Shown here: piece after piece, positions 27,018 through 33,968 of the stretch
Layout of the letters: each line of letters begins with the position of its first letter
Position numbering within the stretch: the stretch's first letter is position 1
Assembly: GCA_025935995.1 (NCBI GenBank)
Contig: JAICUF010000017.1
Coordinates: 1 to 33,968 of the forward strand
Reading direction: 5' to 3'
Origin: Gemmatimonadales bacterium
Lineage (GTDB): Bacteria > Gemmatimonadota > Gemmatimonadetes > Gemmatimonadales > GWC2-71-9
Length of the DNA stretch: 33,968 bases
Program-made: the position numbers and the translations under genes
The notes under the pieces: model-generated
What the model was told of the DNA's origin: nothing
Databases searched by the model: none
What the model saw: only the letters and a program-made list of their open reading frames with translations

Positions 27018-28732
27018 GCCGCGCGCTCGTCTACCTCACCGTCCGGAGCGCAGCCAATCGTGTGCGGCGAAAGGCCGGGCGTCTCCGGACGCCGCGATAC
27101 GCGCTCGCATTCGTGCTGGGTGCCGCGTTCCTCTGGGTCTTCCTCGTCCGTCAGCCCGCGCCGCCGTCGGGGCGCTCGCCCGGAGCAGGGATGCACCGCG
27201 AGCTGGTGATGGCGATCCTCACGTCGTGGGCGGTGGCGTGGGCGTGGGCCTTCGGGGGCCGCCGCGTCGCGCTCGCGTTCTCGCTGCCGGAAGTCGAGTT
27301 TCTCTTCCCCGCGCCCATTTCCCGTCGCGCCCTGATCCGCTTCAAGCTGTTTCACTCGCAGGGGCCCGTGCTCTGGAGCGTGCTCATCTGGACGCTGATG
27401 CTGTCGCGGTCTGAGACGGTCGCGGTCGCGCTCCTTCACGCGGCGGGCATCTGGATGCTTCTGTCCACCCTCCAGCTCCACCGCCTCGGAGCCTCTCTCG
27501 CGCGAGCCGCCGTGGCCGAACACCGGGGAGCCGCGATCGCGCGGCGATGGGGGACCATCGCCGCAGTCCTGCTCGCGGCGCTGGCGGCGGCAATCGCGCT
27601 CGTGACGGCCGCGCCGGCGCTCGCGGCAGCGGCGGGCCACGGCACTGATGCATTCCTGGACGCGCTGGAGCGGTCGGCTGAACGGCCGCTCGCGCACCTC
27701 GTCCTGCTTCCGTTCCGGATGCTCGTCCGCCCGGCCGCAGCCACCGATCCGGCTTTCTGGCTCAGGGACGCGTTTCCGGCGCTGCTGCTCCTCACGGCGC
27801 ACTTCGTCTGGGTGACGCACGCGGACGCATCGTTCGAAGAATCGGCGGCGGAGGCAGCCGCGCGACGCGCGGAGCGCCTGGCCACCCGGGGCGCGGGCCG
27901 GCCGTCGAACGGCAAGGCTCCCGCCGCGCCGATTTTCCACCTGGCCGCCGAAGGCCGGCCGGCTGCTGCGCTCTTCTGGAAGAACATCATCGCGGTGGGC
28001 CGCGCCGACCGTTTCCGCCGCACCGCTGCCGGATTCGCGCTCGTCGTGGTCGCGGTGGCGGCACTGGCAGTGCGGCACGTGGGCAACGTCGGTGCGGCAG
28101 TGGGGGCGCTGGCCGGCAGCTGGGCGGTATTCGCGGTCATCATCGGACCGCAGTGGGTACGGAACGATCTGCGGACCGATCTTCAGCGGCTCGAGCTCCT
28201 GCGGAGCTACCCGGTGAGGGGCGCCGCCATCGTCGGCGCCGAGGTAGCCGGGTCCGCCGTGATCCTCACGCTGATTCAGCTCATGCTCGCGGCTGTCGCC
28301 GCTGCCGCCTTCCTCGGCGAACCGTGGATGACGGGCGATCCCGAGCTCAGCCTCCTCGCCGCGTTCGGCGTGTGCGTCGTCCTTCCGGCCGTGAATTATC
28401 TGGGGCTGCTCCTGCTCAACGGCGGCGCCCTCCTCTTCCCCGCGTGGGTGCGCATCGGTCCCGCTCGCGCCGCCGGCATCGAGGGCCTCGGCCAGAACGT
28501 GGTCGTGATGGCGGCGTACGGCCTCGGACTCACGGTCGCACTGGTGCCGGCGGCGCTCGCCGCCGGCGTGGCCGCATGGGCGGTGCGGACGACGGCTGGA
28601 TCAGCGGGTTGGGTTGCGGCGGGTCTGGCCGGACTCGTGGTCATCGCGGCGGAATGCCGCCTCCTGCTCGCGCCGCTGGGACGGATTCTCGAGCGCATCG
28701 ACCTGCCGTCGGCGGGAATCGACCAGCAGTGA
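27014..28732 (+). CDS. ABC exporter permease (putative ABC exporter family)
   Basis: 572-residue polytopic membrane protein partnered with the preceding ATPase. Roughly ten to twelve hydrophobic segments are visible. The EVEFLFPAPISRRALIRFKL block near residue 93 is typical of bacterial exporter permeases that carry a coupling-helix region, and NDLRTDLQRLELLRSYPVRGAAIVGAE near residue 380 repeats the theme. A soluble loop rich in Ala and Arg (EESAAEAAARRAERLATRG) separates the two halves. GTG start overlapping the ATPase stop. It ends flush against the convergent FAD oxidoreductase gene (0 bp gap). The substrate is unknown. Confidence 0.82.
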   Translation: MSRALVYLTVRSAANRVRRKAGRLRTPRYALAFVLGAAFLWVFLVRQPAPPSGRSPGAGMHRELVMAILTSWAVAWAWAFGGRRVALAFSLPEVEFLFPAPISRRALIRFKLFHSQGPVLWSVLIWTLMLSRSETVAVALLHAAGIWMLLSTLQLHRLGASLARAAVAEHRGAAIARRWGTIAAVLLAALAAAIALVTAAPALAAAAGHGTDAFLDALERSAERPLAHLVLLPFRMLVRPAAATDPAFWLRDAFPALLLLTAHFVWVTHADASFEESAAEAAARRAERLATRGAGRPSNGKAPAAPIFHLAAEGRPAAALFWKNIIAVGRADRFRRTAAGFALVVVAVAALAVRHVGNVGAAVGALAGSWAVFAVIIGPQWVRNDLRTDLQRLELLRSYPVRGAAIVGAEVAGSAVILTLIQLMLAAVAAAAFLGEPWMTGDPELSLLAAFGVCVVLPAVNYLGLLLLNGGALLFPAWVRIGPARAAGIEGLGQNVVVMAAYGLGLTVALVPAALAAGVAAWAVRTTAGSAGWVAAGLAGLVVIAAECRLLLAPLGRILERIDLPSAGIDQQ

Positions 28733-29935
28733 TCAGGCGGGGAGCGGAAACAGGTCCTCGGCGTCGTGTCGCGCGCCGGCGATCGCTGCACAGATGATGT
28801 CGGCGGCGACGGCGCCGAAGGTGATTCCGTTCCCGCCGTAACCGAGCGCGAGCCAGACCCCCGGCATCCCGGGCAGCGGGGCGATGCACGGGAGCCCCGT
28901 GGGAGTCTCCGCGAAGGTGCCGGCCCACGAAAACTCGGGCGTGAAATCAATCGATGGAAAGAGCCGGGCCGCGCGCTCGGCGAGCCGCGCGGCCTTCTTC
29001 GGGATGAGCGCGTCGCGACGCTTCGGGTCTACGATCGATTCGTCCTCCCCGCCGACGAGAACCCGGCCGTCGGGCGTGGTGCGGAGATAGAGATATGGAC
29101 GGGCTGTCTCCCACAGCAGGCAATGACGCGGCCATTCCCCGAGCGGCTGAGCCGGCGCCGTCGCGATGACGTACGTGCTCTTGAGCGACGCGACCGGCGC
29201 CGCGAGATACGACTGGGATTCGTAGCCGGTGGCGAGGATCGCGCGACGAGCCCTCACCACCCCACCGGGGGCGACCAGCTCCACTCGATCCGCGCACCGA
29301 ATGCTCGCGAGCACGGCACCGGGACCGGTGCGGATCCGTGCCCCCTCCATGGCCGCGGCGTCCAGCAGACGGTCGGTGAGACGGACCGGGTCCAGCTGCG
29401 CCATGCGCTCGGACAGAAGCCCCGCGGGCCGGCTGAACGGAAAGCGGTCGGCGATCTCGGCCGACGAGAGTTCGGTGACGGCGAGGCCCAACTCCCGGCG
29501 CGCGGCGCACTCGCGGCTTAAATCGGCGGCGTCGGCGGGATCGCTCGCGACATAGAGGCTGGGAACCTCCTCGTACCCGCAGTCGGCCCCGCTGTCGCGG
29601 ACGGTCTCCCCGATGAGGCGAACACCGGCCGCGGCGGCGAGGTATGCCCGATCGGCGCGGGCCCGGCCCACCGACCGGCGAAGCTCGATGAGCGACGTGT
29701 CGAGCTCGTAGGTGATGAGCGCGGTGGATGCCGCGGTGCTTCCCCGCCCCGACTCGCGGCGGTCGAGCAGCACCACGTCGTGACCGGCGCGCACGAGTCG
29801 CCACGCGACGAGCGCGCCGGTGATCCCTGCCCCCACGATGGCGATGTCGCATTCCATCGGGCCGTCGAGATCGGGCTGCGGCGGCTCCGGCGGGACCTTC
29901 GCGAGCCAGACGGGTGTGCCCGATCGCAGGTCCAT
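28733..29935 (-). CDS. FAD-dependent oxidoreductase (DAO family)
   Basis: 400-residue flavoprotein of the D-amino-acid-oxidase/glycine-oxidase family. The dinucleotide-binding motif VGAGITGALVAWRLVRAGHDVVLLDRR starts at residue 34, followed by STAASTALITYELD. The C-terminal FAD site is ALGYGGNGITFGAVAADII. The N-terminal GTPVWLAKVPPEPPQPDL resembles relatives that carry a C-terminal Rieske domain, but none is present here. Start at the ATG at 29935, 4 bp after the xerD stop; the ORF-track start at 30052 lies inside xerD. An amine or amino acid substrate is likely but not specified. Confidence 0.87.
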   Translation of the reverse strand: MDLRSGTPVWLAKVPPEPPQPDLDGPMECDIAIVGAGITGALVAWRLVRAGHDVVLLDRRESGRGSTAASTALITYELDTSLIELRRSVGRARADRAYLAAAAGVRLIGETVRDSGADCGYEEVPSLYVASDPADAADLSRECAARRELGLAVTELSSAEIADRFPFSRPAGLLSERMAQLDPVRLTDRLLDAAAMEGARIRTGPGAVLASIRCADRVELVAPGGVVRARRAILATGYESQSYLAAPVASLKSTYVIATAPAQPLGEWPRHCLLWETARPYLYLRTTPDGRVLVGGEDESIVDPKRRDALIPKKAARLAERAARLFPSIDFTPEFSWAGTFAETPTGLPCIAPLPGMPGVWLALGYGGNGITFGAVAADIICAAIAGARHDAEDLFPLPA

Positions 29936-29939
29936 GCCG

Positions 29940-30857
29940 TCAACCGCGCGGGTGGAACTGCCGATGGACCGAGCGCAGGTACTCGCGGTCGACGTGGGTG
30001 TAGATCTGCGTGGTCGACAGGTCCGCGTGACCGAGCATTTCCTGGACGGCACGGAGGTCCGCGCCTCCCTCGAGCAGGTGGGTCGCGAAGCTGTGGCGGA
30101 GAGTGTGCGGCGTCACCCGCTTCGTGATCCCGGCGCGCTCGGTGGCCTGCTTCACGATGCCCCAGGCGCCCACGCGGGAGAGCGGTTCGCCGCGGGCATT
30201 GAGGAGGACGCGTCCGCGCGACGCACCGCGATCGAGCTCCGGGCGGAGGGTGTGGAGATAGACGGAGACGATCCCGATCACACCCCGGCCGATCGGGACG
30301 AGCCGCTCCTTGCTGCCTTTTCCCATCACCCGGACCAGGCCGTCGTCGAGCACGAGATCGGCCAGCCCGAGGCCGCACAGCTCGCTCACACGGAGTCCCG
30401 CTCCATAGGCCAGCTCGAGCAGCGCGCGGTCCCGCCAGGCGAGGGGTCGGTCGGTGGCGGCCGCGGCGAGCAGCGCCTCGACCTCGGTGACGCCGAGCGT
30501 ATCGGGAAGCGTCCGCCACCGCTTCGGCGTCTCCAGGCGGTCACTCGGGTCCTCGTGCAGCAACCCCTCGCCGATCAGGAATCCGAAATAGGTGCGCGTG
30601 GATGAGATGGCCCGGCGAATGGTCGCAGGGCTCAGTCCCAGGTCCTTGAGCAGAAACACGAAGTCGCGGAGCATCGGCCGGGTGAAGCCGGCCGGCGCCG
30701 TGACGCCACGGCTCAAGCCGAACTCGCCGAGGCGCCGGAGATCGCGCAGGTATGCGGTAATGGTGGTGGGGCTGTGACCGGCCTCGAGCGAGAGATAGTC
30801 ACGGAACGCGTTCAGGAGGAAGTCGCGGTCGATGCGCTCCGCGAGCGCGGACGTCAT
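29940..30857 (-). CDS. xerD: Site-specific tyrosine recombinase XerD (XerC/D family)
   Basis: 305-residue tyrosine recombinase with a SAM-like core-binding N-terminal domain (FLLNAFRDYLSLEAGHSPTTI) and a catalytic domain. The catalytic residues are visible: Arg in AYGAGLRVSELCGL, Lys in GKGSKERLVP, His-x-x-Arg in TPHTLRHSFATHLLEGG, His in LGHADLSTTQIYTHV and Tyr in the same block. The C-terminal HRQFHPRG resembles the XerD ending, so XerD is preferred over XerC. XerC/XerD resolve chromosome dimers at dif, and a dif-like site lies about 18 kb away in this window. The start ATG overlaps the DedA-TerB stop (ATGA). Confidence 0.92.
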   Translation of the reverse strand: MTSALAERIDRDFLLNAFRDYLSLEAGHSPTTITAYLRDLRRLGEFGLSRGVTAPAGFTRPMLRDFVFLLKDLGLSPATIRRAISSTRTYFGFLIGEGLLHEDPSDRLETPKRWRTLPDTLGVTEVEALLAAAATDRPLAWRDRALLELAYGAGLRVSELCGLGLADLVLDDGLVRVMGKGSKERLVPIGRGVIGIVSVYLHTLRPELDRGASRGRVLLNARGEPLSRVGAWGIVKQATERAGITKRVTPHTLRHSFATHLLEGGADLRAVQEMLGHADLSTTQIYTHVDREYLRSVHRQFHPRG

Positions 30858-31852
30858 GGCGCGGCCGGCCCCGCGACGCGCGCTCGCGCCGCCTGCACCT
30901 CGTCGGGCGTCAGCCCGAGCAGCGCCGCCGCGGGCAGCACCAGCGCCGCGTGATCGCCGGGCGCGCATCCCTCGAGTGCCACCCGCCACATCCGTTCGAC
31001 CAGCGCGACCCTGCGTTCCGCGCCGAAGCGGGCGAGAATGCGCTCCCGGTAGGCCGCCAGTCGCGAGCGCTCCGGATGCGGCTGGCCCTCGAGCGTCTGG
31101 CGCGGGGCGGCCGGGAGCGACCATTCGCGCCGAAGCCGCTCGGCCACGGCCGCCCGGTCGCTCGCGGTGAGCGACGGGTCGGCGTAGGCCACCTCGAGCA
31201 TCAGCAGGGCCGCCGCCCTGCGGGACTCGTCCTCCTGCCCCGGGAGCGAGCCGGGCGTCGCCTCGAACGCGCCGTGCAGCGCCGTCCAGAGGGGTTGGCG
31301 CGCCCTCCGCCGCCGCCGGAGCAGCCACCAGACGAGGAGTGCGATCGCTGCGGCACCACCGAGCACCGCCAGGGTGCCGTTCACGCGATGCAGGACGCGC
31401 TCGAGCGAGGACCACTCCGCGCCAAGGGCGCTGCCGAGAATGGTGATGGCGCCGTACCAGACGGCGGACGCGAGCGCCATCGGAATGAGCGACCGCCACG
31501 CACTGATCGCGGCCAGTCCCGCAAACGGCGCCACCACCGCGCGGAACCCCGGCAGGAACCGGGCGATGAAGATCCCGGCGACGCCGAACCGGAGGTACTC
31601 GCGCTCGATCGTGGCGAGGGCGCGCGGCGCCAGCAGCCGCCGGCCGGCGCCGGTCGCGAAGAGCCGCCGGCCGTAGCGCCGGGCCACGATGTAGACCGCC
31701 GTGGCGCCCGCCATGTTGCAGGTCCAGATCACCAGGAAGACGCCGAGCGGGGTGGTGACGCCGCGGTGACTGAGGAACGCGCCGAGCGCGACGGCGGCGT
31801 CGGTGGGAAGCGGCGGGATGACGTTTTCCAGCGCGGCGAGGAGCCCGAGCAC
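30854..31852 (-). CDS. DedA-family membrane protein fused to a TerB-like domain
   Basis: The N-terminal half is DedA: ALENVIPPLPTDAAVALGAFL, then RFLPGFRAVVAPFAGLAAI and a final helix before a basic RRRRRAR stretch. The C-terminal ~120 residues resemble TerB: AAALLMLEVAYADPSLTASDRAAV, then VERMWRVALEG ... LLGLTPDEVQAAR. The second acidic TerB motif looks degraded (EGCAPGDH). The coordinates use the GTG at 31852, but in-frame sequence upstream reads LIESLLQWLAGLPSGLVYLV, matching a DedA N-terminus, with no ATG, GTG or TTG. A CTG at 31909 overlaps the ispF stop as CTGA, and would give 351 aa. It likely moves a lipid carrier or senses envelope stress; this is inferred. Confidence 0.85.
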   Translation of the reverse strand: MLGLLAALENVIPPLPTDAAVALGAFLSHRGVTTPLGVFLVIWTCNMAGATAVYIVARRYGRRLFATGAGRRLLAPRALATIEREYLRFGVAGIFIARFLPGFRAVVAPFAGLAAISAWRSLIPMALASAVWYGAITILGSALGAEWSSLERVLHRVNGTLAVLGGAAAIALLVWWLLRRRRRARQPLWTALHGAFEATPGSLPGQEDESRRAAALLMLEVAYADPSLTASDRAAVAERLRREWSLPAAPRQTLEGQPHPERSRLAAYRERILARFGAERRVALVERMWRVALEGCAPGDHAALVLPAAALLGLTPDEVQAARARVAGPAAP

Positions 31853-31905
31853 GAGATAGACCAGTCCGCTGGGCAGCCCGGCAAGCCACTGGAGCAGCGA
31901 CTCGA

Positions 31906-32382
31906 TCAGCGGGCCTCCACGGTCGCGACGGCGATCACGGCGATGCCTTCGCCGCGCCCGATCCAGCCCATCCCCTCGTTGCTCTTCGCCTTGACACCCA
32001 CGGCCCCGACGGCCACGCCGAGCGCGTCGGCCAGCCCCGCGGCGATGGCGCCCGCGTGGGCGCCAAGGCGCGGCGCTTCGGCGATGACGGTGACGTCAGC
32101 CTGCGAGATGCGGAAGCCGCGGCGCTCGACGATGTCCCGCGCTGAACGCAGAAGCGCCATCGAGTCGGCGTCCTTCCAGCGAGGGTCGGTGTCGGGAAAA
32201 TGCGTCCCGATGTCGCCGGCAGCGGCGGCGCCGAGGATCGCGTCGATGACTGCGTGCGCTACGGCGTCGGCATCGGAGTGGCCGGCCAGGCCGGCGTCGT
32301 GCGGGATGCGCTGGCCGCCCAGGATGAGCGGGCGGCCGGCAGTGAAGCGGTGGGAGTCGTAGCCGATCCCGACCCGGGTCAT
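31906..32382 (-). CDS. ispF: 2-C-methyl-D-erythritol 2,4-cyclodiphosphate synthase
   Basis: Fifth enzyme of the non-mevalonate (MEP) isoprenoid pathway, supplying precursors of undecaprenyl phosphate and quinones. The zinc ligands are in GYDSHRF (residues 7-13) and AGHSDADA (near 35). GDIGTHFPDTDPRWKDADS and the C-terminal VKAKSNEGMGWIGRGEGIA are diagnostic. The 158 residues are standard. It starts with ATG 12 bp after the fabF stop. The isoprenoid carrier it helps make is used by the glycosyltransferases of the same arm, although they are in another operon. Confidence 0.96.
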   Translation of the reverse strand: MTRVGIGYDSHRFTAGRPLILGGQRIPHDAGLAGHSDADAVAHAVIDAILGAAAAGDIGTHFPDTDPRWKDADSMALLRSARDIVERRGFRISQADVTVIAEAPRLGAHAGAIAAGLADALGVAVGAVGVKAKSNEGMGWIGRGEGIAVIAVATVEAR

Positions 32383-32394
32383 GCGCGTGGCCGG

Positions 32395-33633
32395 CTAGCG
32401 CCAGCCCCGAACCGCGATCGTGGCGTTGTGGCCGCCGAATCCGAAGGAGTTGCTGATGGCCACGTCGACGCCGCGCTCGACCATGCGATTGGGCGCCGAG
32501 TCGAGATCGCAGGCGGGATCGGCGTTGAACTGGTTGATCGTCGGCGGAATCTTCCCGGTGCGCGTCACCATGAGGGAGACGGCGAACTCCAGCGCGCCGG
32601 CGGCACCGAGGAGGTGTCCGGTCATCGACTTGGTCGAGCCAAAGACGAGCCGGCGCGCATGCTCCCCGAACACCGCCTTCACCGCCTCCGTCTCGGCGAT
32701 GTCGCCCTGCTCGGTGGAGGTGCCGTGCGCGTTGATGTACCCGACACCCGCCGGGTCGACGCCCGCGTCGGCGAGGGCGGCGCGCATGGCACGCTGGGCG
32801 CCTTCCCCTTCCGGCGCGGGCGAGGTCATGTGGAACGCGTCCCCGCTCGCGCCGTAGCCGATGACCTCGCCCAGGATCGTGGCACCGCGCCGCTCGGCAT
32901 GCTCGAGACTCTCGAGGATCACCACGCCGGCGCCGTCGCCCAGCACGAAGCCGTCACGGTCCCGATCGAAGGGCCGGCTCGCCGTCTCGGGCTCGTCGTT
33001 CCGGGTGGAGAGGGCCCGCATGTTCTGGAAGCCGGCGATGGCGAGCCCGGTGATCGCCGCCTCGGCGCCGCCGGTGATCATCGCATCCGCCTTGCCGTCG
33101 CGGATCATCGTGTACGACTCGCCGATTGCGTGCGCGCTCGACGCGCACGCGCTCACCGTGGCGAAGTTGGGTCCCTTCGTTCCGTAGCGGATCGACACGA
33201 GACCGGCGGCGATGTCGGGGATGAACATGGGCACGAAGAACGGCGACACGCGGTCGGGACCCTTGGTGAGGTAGATCGAGCACTGGTCCTCGAAGGTCCG
33301 CATCCCGCCGATCCCGCTCCCGATCACGACGCCCGTGCGCTCCGGCGAGGGGAAGCGGCCTTCCAGGCCGGCCTGGGTGACGGCCTGATGCGCGGCGGCC
33401 AGCGCGAACTGCACGAAGGCGTCGTAGCGCTTCGCTTCCTTCCGGTCCATGTACTCCGACGGGTCGAAGTTCTTCACCTCGCAGGCGAAGCGCACCTGGA
33501 GTGCCGCCGCGTCGAACTTCGTGATCGGGGCCGCGCCGGAGCGGCCGGCCAGCAGCGCGCTCCAGGTGGACTCGACGTCGTTGCCAACCGGAGTCACCAG
33601 CCCGAGGCCGGTGACGACGACGCGCTGCGCCAA
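32395..33633 (-). CDS. fabF: 3-oxoacyl-ACP synthase II
   Basis: Condensing enzyme that elongates fatty acids with malonyl-ACP. The active-site triad is visible: Cys in VSACASSAHAIGESY (near residue 163), His in NAHGTSTEQGDIAET and His in STKSMTGHLLGAAGALE. At 412 residues the length is standard. The start codon is TTG (family N-terminus MAQRVVVTGLGLVTPVG), one base after the acpP stop, so translation is probably coupled to acpP. The gene order fabG-acpP-fabF is a standard fatty-acid cluster. Confidence 0.97.
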   Translation of the reverse strand: MAQRVVVTGLGLVTPVGNDVESTWSALLAGRSGAAPITKFDAAALQVRFACEVKNFDPSEYMDRKEAKRYDAFVQFALAAAHQAVTQAGLEGRFPSPERTGVVIGSGIGGMRTFEDQCSIYLTKGPDRVSPFFVPMFIPDIAAGLVSIRYGTKGPNFATVSACASSAHAIGESYTMIRDGKADAMITGGAEAAITGLAIAGFQNMRALSTRNDEPETASRPFDRDRDGFVLGDGAGVVILESLEHAERRGATILGEVIGYGASGDAFHMTSPAPEGEGAQRAMRAALADAGVDPAGVGYINAHGTSTEQGDIAETEAVKAVFGEHARRLVFGSTKSMTGHLLGAAGALEFAVSLMVTRTGKIPPTINQFNADPACDLDSAPNRMVERGVDVAISNSFGFGGHNATIAVRGWR

Positions 33634-33634
33634 G

Positions 33635-33874
33635 CTATTTCCCGATCTTCTGATGGAGGTAGTTCATCGCATCGCCCACGGTGCGGAGCTTCTCCGCGTC
33701 CTCGTCCGGGATGTCGATGTCGAACTCCTTCTCGAAGGCCATCACCAGCTCGACGGTGTCGAGGCTGTCCGCTCCGAGATCCTCCATGAAGCTGGCCCCG
33801 GCGGTCAGCTTGTCGCGCTCGACGCCAAGCTCTTCGACGATGATGTCCTTGACCTTCTCTTCGACGTTGTCCAT
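33635..33874 (-). CDS. acpP: Acyl carrier protein
   Basis: 79-residue acidic carrier that holds growing acyl chains on a phosphopantetheine arm. The attachment Ser37 is in the motif [18 protein letters not shown]. The N-terminus [15 protein letters not shown] and helix III region [16 protein letters not shown] are typical. A GAGG-containing purine stretch precedes the ATG by a few bases. It lies between fabG and fabF on the same strand. It serves fatty-acid, phospholipid and LPS acyl synthesis. Confidence 0.97.
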   Translation of the reverse strand: MDNVEEKVKDIIVEELGVERDKLTAGASFMEDLGADSLDTVELVMAFEKEFDIDIPDEDAEKLRTVGDAMNYLHQKIGK

Positions 33875-33904
33875 GTCATCCTCGATGGAAGATTGAGACC
33901 TGCG

Positions 33905-33968
33905 TCAGAGCACCATCCCGCCGTCGACCACGAGCACCTGGCCGGTGATATAGCCGGACAGGCCGGAC
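33905..33968 (-). CDS. fabG: 3-oxoacyl-ACP reductase FabG (C-terminal end only)
   Basis: Only the last 21 codons fall in the window. They read SGYITGQVLVVDGGMVL and stop, the typical C-terminus of FabG-type short-chain dehydrogenases (YITGQVLxVDGG). It sits 30 bp upstream of acpP, matching the common fabG-acpP-fabF order. It reduces 3-oxoacyl-ACP with NADPH. Confidence 0.88.
   Translation of the reverse strand, partial: SGLSGYITGQVLVVDGGMVL

Overview
The window reads as a chromosomal segment of a high-GC, Gram-negative-type (diderm) bacterium. The diderm assignment rests on an lptC-lptA-lptB set for LPS transport beside rpoN, on DapF, and on sugar and lipid-carrier enzymes. GC content, gene set and gene order would fit Gemmatimonadota, but I infer that phylum from overall pattern and no marker here proves it. 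Nearly every base is coding, and neighbouring genes usually share a 4-nt ATGA or GTGA stop/start overlap.

Left arm (1-11991, all + strand): the 3' part of a phenylalanine hydroxylase; tRNA-Gly(CCC) followed by a perfect 14-bp hairpin terminator; lplA; recQ. Next comes one translationally coupled run: a PDZ/radical-SAM/DUF512 protein, der, plsY, gpsA, a MerR-type regulator, surE, pcm, a DedA protein and an acylphosphatase. tRNA-Arg(CCT) and a membrane-anchored TPR protein follow.

Pivot (11992-12204): a 213-bp gap between convergent genes. It holds a hairpin that may be a terminator and, at 12067-12094, a very AT-rich 28-mer with the XerC-arm / 6-bp centre / XerD-arm layout of a chromosomal dif site. 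Gene polarity flips exactly here: everything left is +, and almost everything right is -. The simplest reading is that the window spans the replication terminus. A XerD-like recombinase is encoded about 18 kb away.

Right arm (12205-33968, mostly - strand), in transcription order from the right edge: fabG (end only), acpP, fabF, ispF, a DedA-TerB fusion, xerD and an FAD oxidoreductase. A two-gene ABC exporter on the + strand interrupts the series. A hypothetical membrane-anchored protein follows, and then a long envelope operon: pyrG, lptC, a large lptA-like gene, lptB (with an unexplained N-terminal domain of about 137 aa), rpoN, a GT2 glycosyltransferase, a GT4 glycosyltransferase, a flippase-like membrane protein, a YfhO-like membrane protein, a polyprenol-phosphate mannosyltransferase-like GT2, and dapF, which ends at the dif gap. 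Together these link CTP supply, LPS-type export, lipid-linked sugar transfer and peptidoglycan precursor supply.

Most interesting signals: the dif-like site and strand switch, the LptB extension, a perfect 11-bp dyad overlapping the pyrG promoter, the DedA-TerB fusion with a probable non-canonical start, and a 15-bp tandem duplication that copies a stop/start junction. I saw no CRISPR array, insertion sequence, prophage or defence system. No gap between genes exceeds about 300 bases.
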